A DNA stretch of 64,000 bases from Alphaproteobacteria bacterium. Its GTDB lineage: Bacteria > Myxococcota_A > UBA796 > GCA-2862545. Below are positions 18,959-27,168 of this stretch, piece after piece. Every line of letters begins with the position of its first letter. Position 1 is the stretch's first letter. The DNA lies in assembly GCA_020632875.1 (NCBI GenBank), contig JACKET010000002.1, positions 372,001 through 436,000 on the forward strand. Reading direction: 5' to 3'. A program made the translations under genes and the position numbers. The notes under the pieces are model-generated. The model saw only the letters and a list, made by a program, of their open reading frames with translations. It made no database searches and was not told the DNA's origin.

Positions 18959-21603
18959 CGGTCCTCCTGCTGTCGCTGCTCGTCGGCGGGGCCCGTGCGG
19001 AGCCCGGCGACGGGCTGCCCGCGCTCGCGCGCAGCTTCTTCGTCGAGGGCAGTCGGAGGCAGCAGAACGGCGACTGGCGCGGCGCCGCGCTGCGGTTCGA
19101 GAAGGTCGTCGAGATGGAGCCGAGCTACACGCCGGCCTGGTGCCGCCTCGGCGACGTTCTGGCCGAGGACGGGCGGACCGACGCGGCGCGGCGCGCCTGG
19201 GAGGGCGGGGCGTTCGACCCGGACTGCGTCGAATCGCTGGGTCGCGCCGAGCTGGATCTCGCCCTGTACGACGACGCGCTGGGCCACTTCGAGACCCTCT
19301 CGCGCCTGACCTCGGCGGACCCCCGCGTGGAGCTGCTGATCGGGCGGGCGCTCGTGGGGAGGGAGGACGTGGACGGCGCGGTCGCCGCGCTGGACCGCTT
19401 CCTCGCGCGCGGGACGGAGCCGTCGGACGACCTGCCGGAGCTGGTGGAGGCCATCGCCGCGCAGCTCGGCGACGAGCCCGAGCGGGCGCTGGGTGTGGTG
19501 GACCGCGCGATCGAGGCGCAGCCGGAGCTGTCGGAGCGGCTCCAGGCCGTGCGGGACGCGTTCGTCGTGGAGGTGCGCGCCATCGAGATGATGGGTGCCG
19601 CACCCGTGTCGCTGGACGCCGATCAGCGCCGCGCGCTCGAGGATGCCCGGAAGGCGTTCGGCGCGGGGGACACCGACCGCGCGCTCGCCCTGCTCGAAGG
19701 GCTCGTCGACCGGGCGACCCGCAATCCGGACGTGTGGGCGGCACTCGCGGACGTTCGGGAGGCGACGGGCGACGTGACGGGCGCGGAGTACGCGCTGTTG
19801 GTGGCGAAGACCCTCGCGCCGCAGCGGCCGGAGATCCACGCGCGCATCGGACAGCTGCTCGCCGTGCACTTCGGCGGGCGGTACGACCGCGAGGCCCTGG
19901 CGGCATTCGAGCGCGCGCTGGAGGGCAATCCGGACGCCGACCTCGAGTGGTGCCGGGCCGAGCTCGCCCGGCGCGTCGGGAGCTTCGAGGTGATGCGTCG
20001 CGCGCTCGAGGCCCACGAAGCCCTCCGCGGGGACGGGCGCACCGCGCGCGAGCTGTGCGCCCTTCCGACCGATGCCGCCGTGCTCCGCGCGGATCTCGAC
20101 CGGCCGCGCGCCATCCCGCCGGTCGTGCCGGCCGTCGACCCCCCGGAAGGGGTCGATCCGACCGCGTGGCTCGCCGTGCACCGCGCGCAGGTGCACCTCG
20201 ACAACGACGACGACGCGCGGGCGCTCGAAGAGGTCGGCGCGGCCCTCGCGCTCGAGCCGGAGCTCGTGAAGGCGCTGAACCTGCAGGGCCACCTGCTGAC
20301 GAAGGCCGGCGACCACGCCGGAGCCGTGGCCGTCTACGAGAAGAGCCTGGCGGTCGAGCCCGACCAGGGCAACGTCATGGCGGCGCTCTCCGAGCTGCTG
20401 CGGACGCTGGGGCGCGACGCCGAGGCGCGCGAGATGCGGGACCGCGCCGCCGCCGCGCGCAGCCCGGTCGCCCGCTACCTGCTCGCCCGCGAGGCATTCG
20501 ACGCGAACCGCTGGTGGGAGGCCCGCGATCGCCTGGACGGGTACTTCGAGGTCGCGAGCTCCGGTGCGATCCACGGCGAAGCGACGGCGCTCCGCGACGA
20601 GATCGACCGGCGCATCCGGTGGTTCTGGGCCGCGGTGGTGGTGGGGTCGGGCGCGCTGCTGGCCACGGTCGTGGTGCTGCCCACCGCAGTGCTCCTGCGG
20701 CGTCGGGCCGGGCACCCGCTCAGCGCGCTCCTGGCCCGGTCGCCGCGGGCGTTCCGCGAGGTCGCCCGCATCGTGTCGGCCATCCGCCACGAGGTCCTGA
20801 AGCACAACGTGTCGGCGCTCCCCGGGGTGGCGGACGCCCTGGAGGACGGCGACCCCGGTCCGGCGATCTGGGCGGCAGAGCGGCTTTTCGGGAAGGGCGG
20901 CGCGGTGGCGCGGTTCCGCCGGTACGTCGAGGAGCTCGAGGAGCTCGGCCGGGCGCACCAGGTGACGCTCAACCTCAGGCACCGCGACCCGGTGTTCGCG
21001 CCGCTGCTCGCCGCCATGGATCGGCTCCAGGGGCTCGAGAAGCGCCTCGCGGCGGGCACCGCGAAGCCGGCCGAGGTCCGCGCGGTGTCGGACGCCCTCA
21101 ACCAGGAGGGGTTCCGCGCGCTCGGTCAGCTGCTCGACGGCGTGTGCGTCGTGCGCCTGACGCCGGGCGTGTTCGAAGAGGCGCTCGAGGGCGTGCTCTC
21201 CGAGCCTGCCTTCCGCACCACGCCGCGTCCGGACTGGGTGCTCGACGGGCCGGAGGGCCTCGCGGTCCGCATCTTCCGGGGCGATCTGCACGACATCCTC
21301 GTGAACCTCCTGCGCAACGCGCTCGAGGCGTCCATCGAGGCCGGCGCCGACCGGCTCGGCGTGCGCCTGGGCCTCGAAGAGGACGACATCACGGGGCTCG
21401 AGCGCGTCGAGATCCGCGTCTGCGACGACGCGCCCCGCCGCATCTCCACCGCCATGATCCGCGGCCGCTACATCGAGCGTGGCCTCGGGCTCGCGGTCGA
21501 TCTCACGAGCCGCGCCGGCGGCTCCATCCACGTGGAGGACGAGCCCGGCTTCAGCAAGGCCGTGGTCGTCCGCCTGCCCCTGTCCGAGGGAGGGAGCACA
21601 TGA
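18955..21603 (+). CDS. TPR-fused membrane sensor kinase-like protein
   Basis: An 882-residue protein. Start GTG 18955, with GAAGGAG upstream and overlapping the previous stop. A short signal sequence (VLLLSLLVGGARA) leads into about 530 residues of tetratricopeptide repeats, probably outside the inner membrane. One membrane segment (about 557-583) follows, then a helical part with IRHEVLKHN near 610 (possible phospho-His box) and a GHKL ATPase domain. The N box NLLRNALEAS is near 783 and a G2 box ERGLGLAV near 840. The G1 box is degenerate: CDDAPRR where DxGxG is expected. It could be a true kinase with a modified pocket or a pseudokinase. Flanking regulator genes strongly suggest a signalling role. 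Confidence 0.8.
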   Translation: MTVLLLSLLVGGARAEPGDGLPALARSFFVEGSRRQQNGDWRGAALRFEKVVEMEPSYTPAWCRLGDVLAEDGRTDAARRAWEGGAFDPDCVESLGRAELDLALYDDALGHFETLSRLTSADPRVELLIGRALVGREDVDGAVAALDRFLARGTEPSDDLPELVEAIAAQLGDEPERALGVVDRAIEAQPELSERLQAVRDAFVVEVRAIEMMGAAPVSLDADQRRALEDARKAFGAGDTDRALALLEGLVDRATRNPDVWAALADVREATGDVTGAEYALLVAKTLAPQRPEIHARIGQLLAVHFGGRYDREALAAFERALEGNPDADLEWCRAELARRVGSFEVMRRALEAHEALRGDGRTARELCALPTDAAVLRADLDRPRAIPPVVPAVDPPEGVDPTAWLAVHRAQVHLDNDDDARALEEVGAALALEPELVKALNLQGHLLTKAGDHAGAVAVYEKSLAVEPDQGNVMAALSELLRTLGRDAEAREMRDRAAAARSPVARYLLAREAFDANRWWEARDRLDGYFEVASSGAIHGEATALRDEIDRRIRWFWAAVVVGSGALLATVVVLPTAVLLRRRAGHPLSALLARSPRAFREVARIVSAIRHEVLKHNVSALPGVADALEDGDPGPAIWAAERLFGKGGAVARFRRYVEELEELGRAHQVTLNLRHRDPVFAPLLAAMDRLQGLEKRLAAGTAKPAEVRAVSDALNQEGFRALGQLLDGVCVVRLTPGVFEEALEGVLSEPAFRTTPRPDWVLDGPEGLAVRIFRGDLHDILVNLLRNALEASIEAGADRLGVRLGLEEDDITGLERVEIRVCDDAPRRISTAMIRGRYIERGLGLAVDLTSRAGGSIHVEDEPGFSKAVVVRLPLSEGGST

Positions 21604-22046
21604 GGGTCCTCGTCATCGAAGACGGCTCCGAGTACACCGAGACGCTGTCGCGCTTCCTGCCCGACGGCTTCGACTGGGTCCGCGCGGGGAGCGGTCCCGA
21701 AGGGCTCGCGCAGCTCGGTGTGGGCGGCTTCGACGCGGTGTTCCTCGACATGCGGTTCGACCGCGTGCCGCAGGACCAGCTGCTCGGTGACGTCGAGGCC
21801 ACGGCCGACCGCTTCAACGGGGATCCCGTGCAGGCGCGCCAGTTCCTCGAAGACCACCAGGGGCTCTTCGTGCTTGCGGCGCTCCGCGAAGCGGGTCATT
21901 CGATTCCCGTGCTCCTCTCGTACGACTTCGACGCCGAGCCGCGGCGTTGGGCGAAGCTGGTCGAGAAGCACGCTCCGGTCGACTACCTGCCGGACAACGC
22001 CTCGCCGGCGGACATCGCCGGCAAGCTGCACGCCCTCACGGGCTGA
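21600..22046 (+). CDS. Stand-alone receiver-like response regulator
   Basis: A 148-residue single receiver: VIEDGSEY at the N-terminus, phospho-Asp in FLDMRFD near 49, then an insertion (QDQLLGD to DHQGLFVL) that parallels the one in the receiver at 17360. The usual Thr/Ser position reads VLLSYDFD and the late Lys region VDYLPDN, so the switch residues are not canonical. No output domain. It overlaps the kinase gene by ATGA. It probably acts as a phosphate carrier or protein-binding regulator in the same pathway. Confidence 0.8.
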   Translation: MRVLVIEDGSEYTETLSRFLPDGFDWVRAGSGPEGLAQLGVGGFDAVFLDMRFDRVPQDQLLGDVEATADRFNGDPVQARQFLEDHQGLFVLAALREAGHSIPVLLSYDFDAEPRRWAKLVEKHAPVDYLPDNASPADIAGKLHALTG

Positions 22047-22054
22047 GACGACCC

Positions 22055-22483
22055 ATGGACGACCTCGTCATCAACGACCTCATCACGATTCCCGGGACCG
22101 ACCTCGAGGTCAGCTTCTCGCGGTCCGGCGGGCCCGGCGGGCAGCACGTGAACACGACCGACACGCGTGTTCGGCTGCACTTCGACCTGCGCGGCACCAC
22201 GGCGCTGTACGACGGTGTGAAGCGCCGCATCGCCGAGGCCGAGGCCAATCGCATCAACAAGGACGGGCAGCTCGTCATCACGTCCGACACGTACCGGTCG
22301 CGGCATCGCAACCTCGAGGAGGTGCGGGAGCGTCTCGTGCAGATCGTGCGCGACAACCTCGTCCCGCCGAAGAAGCGCAAGGCGACGAAGCCGAGCCTGG
22401 GCGCCAAGAAGCGCCGGATGGAGACGAAGAAGAAGCGCTCCGACGTGAAGAGCAAGCGCGGGAAGGTCCGGCTGGACGACTGA
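22055..22483 (+). CDS. arfB: Peptidyl-tRNA hydrolase ArfB (ribosome rescue)
   Basis: A 142-residue ArfB/YaeJ-type protein. The catalytic GGQ lies in RSGGPGGQHVNTTDT near residue 25. The C-terminal tail is very basic (KKRK, KKRRMETKKKR), as needed to enter the mRNA channel of stalled ribosomes. It releases peptide from non-stop ribosomes without a stop codon. Start ATG is nine bases after the upstream receiver gene, so it may be read through from the signalling operon by proximity only. Confidence 0.93.
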   Translation: MDDLVINDLITIPGTDLEVSFSRSGGPGGQHVNTTDTRVRLHFDLRGTTALYDGVKRRIAEAEANRINKDGQLVITSDTYRSRHRNLEEVRERLVQIVRDNLVPPKKRKATKPSLGAKKRRMETKKKRSDVKSKRGKVRLDD

Positions 22484-22493
22484 TCCCGCGCGC

Positions 22494-25400
22494 TCACCGC
22501 CTCCGGGTGAGCAGCTCGAGGAGCGTGTAGGGCGCGGGTCCCTCGGGGGCCACGCCGCAGATCTTGCGCGGCTTCTCGGGCTCCGGGTCGTCGCCGGTGT
22601 CGGTGTCCGCGTCTGCATCGGTGTCCGCGTCCGCGTCGGTGTCGGAGTCGGAGTCGGTGTCGGCGTCGGTGTCCGAGTCCGCGTCTGCATCGGTGTCCGC
22701 GTCCGCGTCGGTGTCGGAGTCGGAGTCGGCATCAGCGTCGGCGTCGGAGTCGGTGTCGGAGTCCGCGTCGGCGTCGCTGTCGGCGTCCGTGTCCGCGTCC
22801 GCGTCGGTGTCGGAGTCGGCGTCCGCGTCTGCATCGGCGTCCGCGTCTGCATCGGCGTCTGCATCGGCGTCGGTGTCCGAATCCGCGTCCGTGTCCGCAT
22901 CCCCGAAGCCCGTGTCGCCCGTCGAGCTCCCAGTATCCGTGTCTGCGTCAGCGTCAGCGTCGGTGTCGGCGTCAGCGTCGGTGTCGGCGTCAGCGTCGGC
23001 GTCGGCGTCCGCGTCTGCATCGGCGTCCGCGTCTGCATCAGTGTCGGCGTCTGCATCGGTGTCCGCATCTGCATCTGCATCTGCGTCGGCGTCTGCATCG
23101 GCATCGGTGTCCGCGTCTGCATCGGTGTCCGCGTCTGCATCGGTGTCCGCGTCTGCATCGGTGTCCGCGTCCGCATCGGCGTCCGCATCGGCGTCCGCAT
23201 CGGCGTCCGCATCCGCATCCGCATCGGCATCTGCGTCGGTGTCGGCATCTGCGTCGGTGTCGGCATCGGCATCCGTGTCGCTGTCGGCGTGGGTGTCGGT
23301 GTCCGCGAAGCCGGTGTCACCCGTGGCATTCGTGCCGGTGTCGCCGGTGTCGACCGGGGGCGTCCAGGGATTGAAGTGGACGCTCAGCGCTCCGGCCGAG
23401 GTGGAGGCGAGCACGTCGAGATCGCCGTCTCCGTCGATGTCGCCGAGGCGCGGCCGCGCCGGCCCGGGCTCCGCGATCCGCAGGTGGGGAGCCGGGTACG
23501 ACCCCAGCGTGACGTGCACGAGGCCCTGTGTCGTCGCGAGGACGAGCCCGTCGGGCTGGTCCGGGAGCACGGGTCCCGCGGCGAGCCCGATGCTGCCGGT
23601 CGACACCCCGAGCAGCGGCACGTCGCTCTGGAGCGCGCCGTCGTTCTGCATCCACGACAGGGGGCCGCCGCGCAGGGCGAGGTCCGCATCGCCGTCCGCG
23701 TCGAGATCGCCGGTGGCGAGCGCGCGAGTGGTCGCGCTGTTCAGTGCCACCGGCGCGGCGAAGCCGCCCGCCCGGTCGTTCGCGATGAGGCGGGCATGGG
23801 TGTCGGAGACGACGATGTCGGGGAGCCCGTCCCCCGTGAGGTCGGCGCCGACGGAGAGATCCGTCGCCGTCGCGCCGTCGATGCTCACCGCCGTCGCGAA
23901 CGCCCCGTCGGGGTTGTCGACGACATGCGTGCCGGGGACCTGGGGCCGCGACAGCACGATCTCCGGGAATCCGTCGTCGTGCAGGTCGGCGACGGCCAGC
24001 TTCGTGACGAGCCCCGTGAACACGGTCTCCCACGCGCCCCACCCACCCGCAGCGCCCGGCCGCGACACGGCGGCCCCCCCGGTATGGGACACGACGATGT
24101 CGGGGGTGTCGGTCCCGTCGACATCGATCCGTTCGATTCCGCTCGGCGTGACGAGGCCGGCGGGAGCGGCCAGGATCGGCGTCGCGGGGCCGAAGGTGCC
24201 ACCCACGTTCTCGTAGTACACGATCGCGCCCATCGCGGCGTCCACGGCCAGAACGTCGAGATCGCCGTCCCGGTCGACGTCGGCCAGCGTCGCCGCCCAC
24301 AGCGGCGATTGGCCGCCGAGGGCCTCCACCGGCCAGATGTCCACCACCTCGCCGTCGTCGCAGAGCCCGTCCTGGTCGGTGTCCCCGGTCGCTTCGTCGC
24401 CGTAGCAGGGGTCGAGGTCGTCGCAGGTGCCGTCGCCGTCCGAGTCCCCCGTGGCATCGTCGCCGATGCACAGGTCCACTCCCTCGCACACGCCGTCGTC
24501 GTCGCTGTCGTCGACGGGGTCGAGCGGGCAGGGGTCGAGCCCATCGCACTCGCCGTCGCCATCCGTGTCGGCGACACAGGGCGGCCCGTCCGGATTCAGC
24601 AGCAGGTGGAAGGTCGAACCCGTGCCCGCGGGGCGGAGGACGACGTCGAGATTGCCGTCGAGGTCGAAGTCGAAGAGCAGGGGATACGCGTCGGTGGTGG
24701 TCCCGATCCGGGTGTGTGCGGGCGTCAGCCCGGAAGGGCCGCCGCGGAGCAGGAGGGGCCCCTCGAAGGCCGGAACCACCAGGTCGTCGAATCCGTCGAG
24801 GTCGACATCGCCCGAGACCGTCCCGTAGAACCGGAGGGTCGAGAACAGCGAGACCTCGGCGTAGGTCCCCGCGTCGTTGCGGTGCCAGCGCATCGGGGCG
24901 AGGGACGGGAAGGGGTGGGCGAGATCCTCGTCAAGGTCGCCGTCGTAGTCGCCGACGGTGATGTCGGAGAGGCGGTCGGGCGTGATCTCGGTGGGGGCAT
25001 CCCATCCCGTTCCGTTCCACGCGTAGAGCTGGAGGCCGCCGGGGGTGGCGACCACGATGTCGGATCCGCCGTCTCCGTCGCGGTCGGTGATCGCGAACGT
25101 CTCGGACGCGGGCGCCGGGTCGACGGCGACGGACTCCGTGAGCGCGCCCCCGTCGTTGGCAAAGCGGAGCACGTCGCCCCCGCTCCCGACGAACACGTCG
25201 GGGAACCCGAGGCCGTCGACGTCGGCGAGCGCGATCGAGCTGACGAAGCCTCCGTAGACCGTCTCTGCGGTGCCGAAGGTGGGTGACCCCGTGCTCCAGA
25301 AGATCAGGAGGCCCAGATCGCACGCGACGACGAGCTCGACCGAGCCGTCTCCGTCGAGGTCGGCGGCCTCGAACGCGACGGTGAACGCCAGGTCGAATTC

Positions 25401-25733
25401 GGCCACGAGCTCGGGCGCGAGCAGCTCGCCCTGTCGGCCCCGGAGCCAGTGGACCGTGCTGTTCGTCCCGTCCAGGACGAGGAGATCGGTGTAGCCGTCG
25501 TGGTCGAGGTCGGCGGTCGCGAAGTGCTCGACGACGACATCGGGCGCGAGGTCGAAGTCGAGCCTCGGCCAGGGGTCGAGGAGGTCGTTGTCGTTGCACA
25601 CGCCATCGGCGTCGGAGTCACCGGTGGCGTCGGCGCCCCAGCATGCGTCGACGTCGTCGCAGATGCCGTCTCCGTCGGCGTCTCCGTTGGGGCAGGTGCC
25701 GGCGTGCGCGCTGAGCAGCTGGAACAGGAACAT
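22494..25733 (-). CDS. Secreted FG-GAP/VCBS-repeat protein with Asp/Ala/Thr/Ser-rich tail
   Basis: A 1079-residue exported protein. The ATG has GGAGGAGG upstream, and a short signal (MFLFQLLSAHAG) is followed by Cys/Asp-rich thrombospondin-type-3-like calcium loops (DADGDGICDD). Two sets of FG-GAP-type beta-propeller repeats follow, recognisable by D-D-G-x-x-D-L-(V/L) strands such as DLDHDGYTDLLV, separated by a second calcium-loop cluster near 390-460. About residues 810-1055 are a low-complexity DAD/DTD/DSD tract. The last 25 residues are not a recognisable sorting signal. Likely a cell-surface or secreted binding protein. The gene converges on arfB with only ten bases between. Confidence 0.85.
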   Translation of the reverse strand: MFLFQLLSAHAGTCPNGDADGDGICDDVDACWGADATGDSDADGVCNDNDLLDPWPRLDFDLAPDVVVEHFATADLDHDGYTDLLVLDGTNSTVHWLRGRQGELLAPELVAEFDLAFTVAFEAADLDGDGSVELVVACDLGLLIFWSTGSPTFGTAETVYGGFVSSIALADVDGLGFPDVFVGSGGDVLRFANDGGALTESVAVDPAPASETFAITDRDGDGGSDIVVATPGGLQLYAWNGTGWDAPTEITPDRLSDITVGDYDGDLDEDLAHPFPSLAPMRWHRNDAGTYAEVSLFSTLRFYGTVSGDVDLDGFDDLVVPAFEGPLLLRGGPSGLTPAHTRIGTTTDAYPLLFDFDLDGNLDVVLRPAGTGSTFHLLLNPDGPPCVADTDGDGECDGLDPCPLDPVDDSDDDGVCEGVDLCIGDDATGDSDGDGTCDDLDPCYGDEATGDTDQDGLCDDGEVVDIWPVEALGGQSPLWAATLADVDRDGDLDVLAVDAAMGAIVYYENVGGTFGPATPILAAPAGLVTPSGIERIDVDGTDTPDIVVSHTGGAAVSRPGAAGGWGAWETVFTGLVTKLAVADLHDDGFPEIVLSRPQVPGTHVVDNPDGAFATAVSIDGATATDLSVGADLTGDGLPDIVVSDTHARLIANDRAGGFAAPVALNSATTRALATGDLDADGDADLALRGGPLSWMQNDGALQSDVPLLGVSTGSIGLAAGPVLPDQPDGLVLATTQGLVHVTLGSYPAPHLRIAEPGPARPRLGDIDGDGDLDVLASTSAGALSVHFNPWTPPVDTGDTGTNATGDTGFADTDTHADSDTDADADTDADADTDADADADADADADADADADADADADTDADADTDADADTDADADTDADADADADADADADTDADADTDADADADADADADADADADTDADADTDADADADTDTGSSTGDTGFGDADTDADSDTDADADADADADADADADADSDTDADADTDADSDADADSDTDSDADADADSDSDTDADADTDADADSDTDADTDSDSDTDADADTDADADTDTGDDPEPEKPRKICGVAPEGPAPYTLLELLTRRR
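22560..23315. repeat. Low-complexity Asp/Ala/Thr/Ser coding repeat
   Basis: About 750 bases of GTC/GGC/GTC-type hexamers (minus-strand sense GAC GCG GAC ACC and variants) encode the Asp-rich tail. Identical short units make slippage likely. A shorter version lies at 36323-36492 in another lipoprotein gene. Confidence 0.9.
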
Positions 25734-25850
25734 CCTCGCCTCCTCCGTCCACGCTAGGAGGAGGGGTGGGTCACCGTCTGTGCGCGCCGTGTGTCGAAAG
25801 CGCTACCGGGTGTGAGGACGGGACTGTCGGGAGGAACGCGCGGAGGTCGA

Positions 25851-26456
25851 TCACGCGCGTCGGCGGGCGAGGGGGAGGAGGCCGAGCAGGAACGCCCAGG
25901 CCGGCGCGGTGGCGCTCGCGCAGCCGCACATCCCGCCCTCCGTCGGGGCCCCGCCACCGGGGGCATCGGGATCGAGCTTCGTGCCGCCGCCCGCCTTGTC
26001 GCCCATGCCCGTGCCGCCCTCGACGACGCGGGTGAGCACGCAGGGCTCGTCCTGGAAGGCGTATTGGTCGATCACCTTGCTGGGGCCGAGCACCGCGACG
26101 TTGTGGCGCGGCCAGACCTGGCCCTCGCAGGCGGTGGCGTTCGCTTCGACCCACTTCTCGAGCTCGGCCTCGTCGTCGGTCTGGGGCAGCTCGGCGAGCT
26201 TGCTGCGCGGGACGCGCCAGAACCGCGGCGTGCCGGAGACGCGTCGGCCGAAGGCGAGGCCCTCGGGCTTCACCTCGGCGACCTCGGCCATCGGGCGCCC
26301 GTTCGACATCGACCATGGGTAGGCGATCAGCGCGGGGTCGAGATCGGCGGGCAGGTCGTTCACGACGATCTCGAAGGGGACGTCCCGCGTGCCCGGAGGG
26401 GGAGGCAGGTCGGCGAGAGCGGACGCACAGAGCAGGATCAAGGTCACCTCGGGCAC
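25851..26456 (-). CDS. Exported protein with MYXO-CTERM-like anchor
   Basis: A 201-residue protein with a short signal (LILLCASALA) and an unassigned domain with two Cys residues. The C-terminal tail is Gly/Pro-rich and ends GCASATAPAW then a hydrophobic helix and RRR. The Gly-Cys, hydrophobic span, Arg-cluster order is that of MYXO-CTERM sorting signals, known from Myxococcota. GTG 26456 is used; a second GTG three codons later is possible. The presence of this tag is the best taxonomic hint in the window. Confidence 0.8.
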   Translation of the reverse strand: MPEVTLILLCASALADLPPPPGTRDVPFEIVVNDLPADLDPALIAYPWSMSNGRPMAEVAEVKPEGLAFGRRVSGTPRFWRVPRSKLAELPQTDDEAELEKWVEANATACEGQVWPRHNVAVLGPSKVIDQYAFQDEPCVLTRVVEGGTGMGDKAGGGTKLDPDAPGGGAPTEGGMCGCASATAPAWAFLLGLLPLARRRA

Positions 26457-26515
26457 AGAGCATAGATCCGACGCGACCGCGTTCGAAGACCGACGCTCGC
26501 AACGCTACCGTCTGC

Positions 26516-26790
26516 GACGAGCCGGGATCCCGCTTCGAACGCTTCATCGCGCACGCGCACCGCCTGCGGCTGGGCACGGGTCGAGCCTCGAACGCCCCGC
26601 CGGTCCGGCGCTCTCCCGACCCCCCCGTCGGTCCCGACAGGCACGTCCGCAGGGTCCGGTTTCCCCCCGCCTCGCCATGACTCTCGAGCCACCGGGAAAC
26701 CGGATCCTGGGACTGCCGTGTATGCGAACCGCAAGGCGGCCATAGGCCAGCCGCGCAGCGCGCTCCGCGCGCGAAGTAAGGGTAGACCGG
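26516..26790. repeat. ~270-bp direct repeat, copy 1
   Basis: The 26457-27138 gap holds no convincing gene. Copy 1 begins GACGAGCCGGGATCCCGCTT and ends in a GCGCGCGAAG block; the inner part includes CATGACTCTCGAGCCACCGG. It is about 85-90% identical by eye to 26867-27137, and a short third fragment sits at 26821-26838. Confidence 0.8.
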
Positions 26791-26866
26791 ACGTTCACAC
26801 CCGCCATCCCCGTTCTCTCCGACGAGCCGGGATCCCGCGGCCGACACCCGCGAAACCGCCGTCTCC

Positions 26867-27137
26867 GACGAGCCGGAATCCCGCTTCGAGCGCACATTCG
26901 GGCAAGCGCACGCGCACGCGCACGCGCACGGGTCGGGCCGCGAACGCCCCGCCGGTCCGTTGCTCTCCCGACCCCCCGTCGGTCCCGACAGGCACGTCCG
27001 CAGGGTCCGGTTTCCCCCGCCTCGCCATGACTCTCGAGCCACCGGGAAACCGGATCCTGGGACTGCCGGGTCTACCGACCCGCAAGGCCGCCATAGGCGA
27101 GCCGCGCAGCGCGCCCCGCGCGCGAAGCAAACCGTAG
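26867..27137. repeat. ~270-bp direct repeat, copy 2
   Basis: Second copy of the 26516-26790 unit. It differs by an expanded GCACGC hexamer run near 26900-26930 and ends immediately before the TGTAG palindrome ahead of the sensor kinase. Confidence 0.8.
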
Positions 27138-27138
27138 A

Positions 27139-27156
27139 TGTAGCGCAATTCCTACA
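27139..27156. promoter_or_regulatory. Candidate operator, TGTAG-N8-CTACA, copy 1
   Basis: An 18-bp palindrome with perfect five-base arms and an eight-base spacer. It lies 12 bases before the kinase ATG at 27169 (24 before the alternative at 27181). The same arms and spacing recur at 29447. Paired half-sites of this size suit a NarL-type dimer such as the product of 28803-29441; that link is inferred. Confidence 0.55.
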
Positions 27157-27168
27157 GGGACCCCCGCT

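Noticed and set aside
16184..19906. Extension of the HAD-like frame to over 1500 codons
   Set aside because: Covers well-supported plus-strand genes; GTG 16183 with GGAGGAAG is the true start.
22564..24216. Ser/Ala/Val repeat frame resembling a serine-rich adhesin
   Set aside because: It is the reverse strand of the Asp/Ala/Thr/Ser tail; the minus-strand gene has a signal peptide, propeller repeats and a good ribosome site.
22494..25733. MYXO-CTERM anchor at the end of the FG-GAP protein
   Set aside because: The C-terminus ends in RRR but lacks the Gly-Cys motif and hydrophobic helix needed.
26470..27120. Small Arg/Pro-rich frames between the MYXO-CTERM gene and the kinase
   Set aside because: They fall inside the 270-bp duplicated repeat and differ in frame between copies.
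27157..27168. Riboswitch or long leader before the kinase
   Set aside because: Only 12 bases lie between the palindrome and the start; no room for a structured leader downstream of the site.
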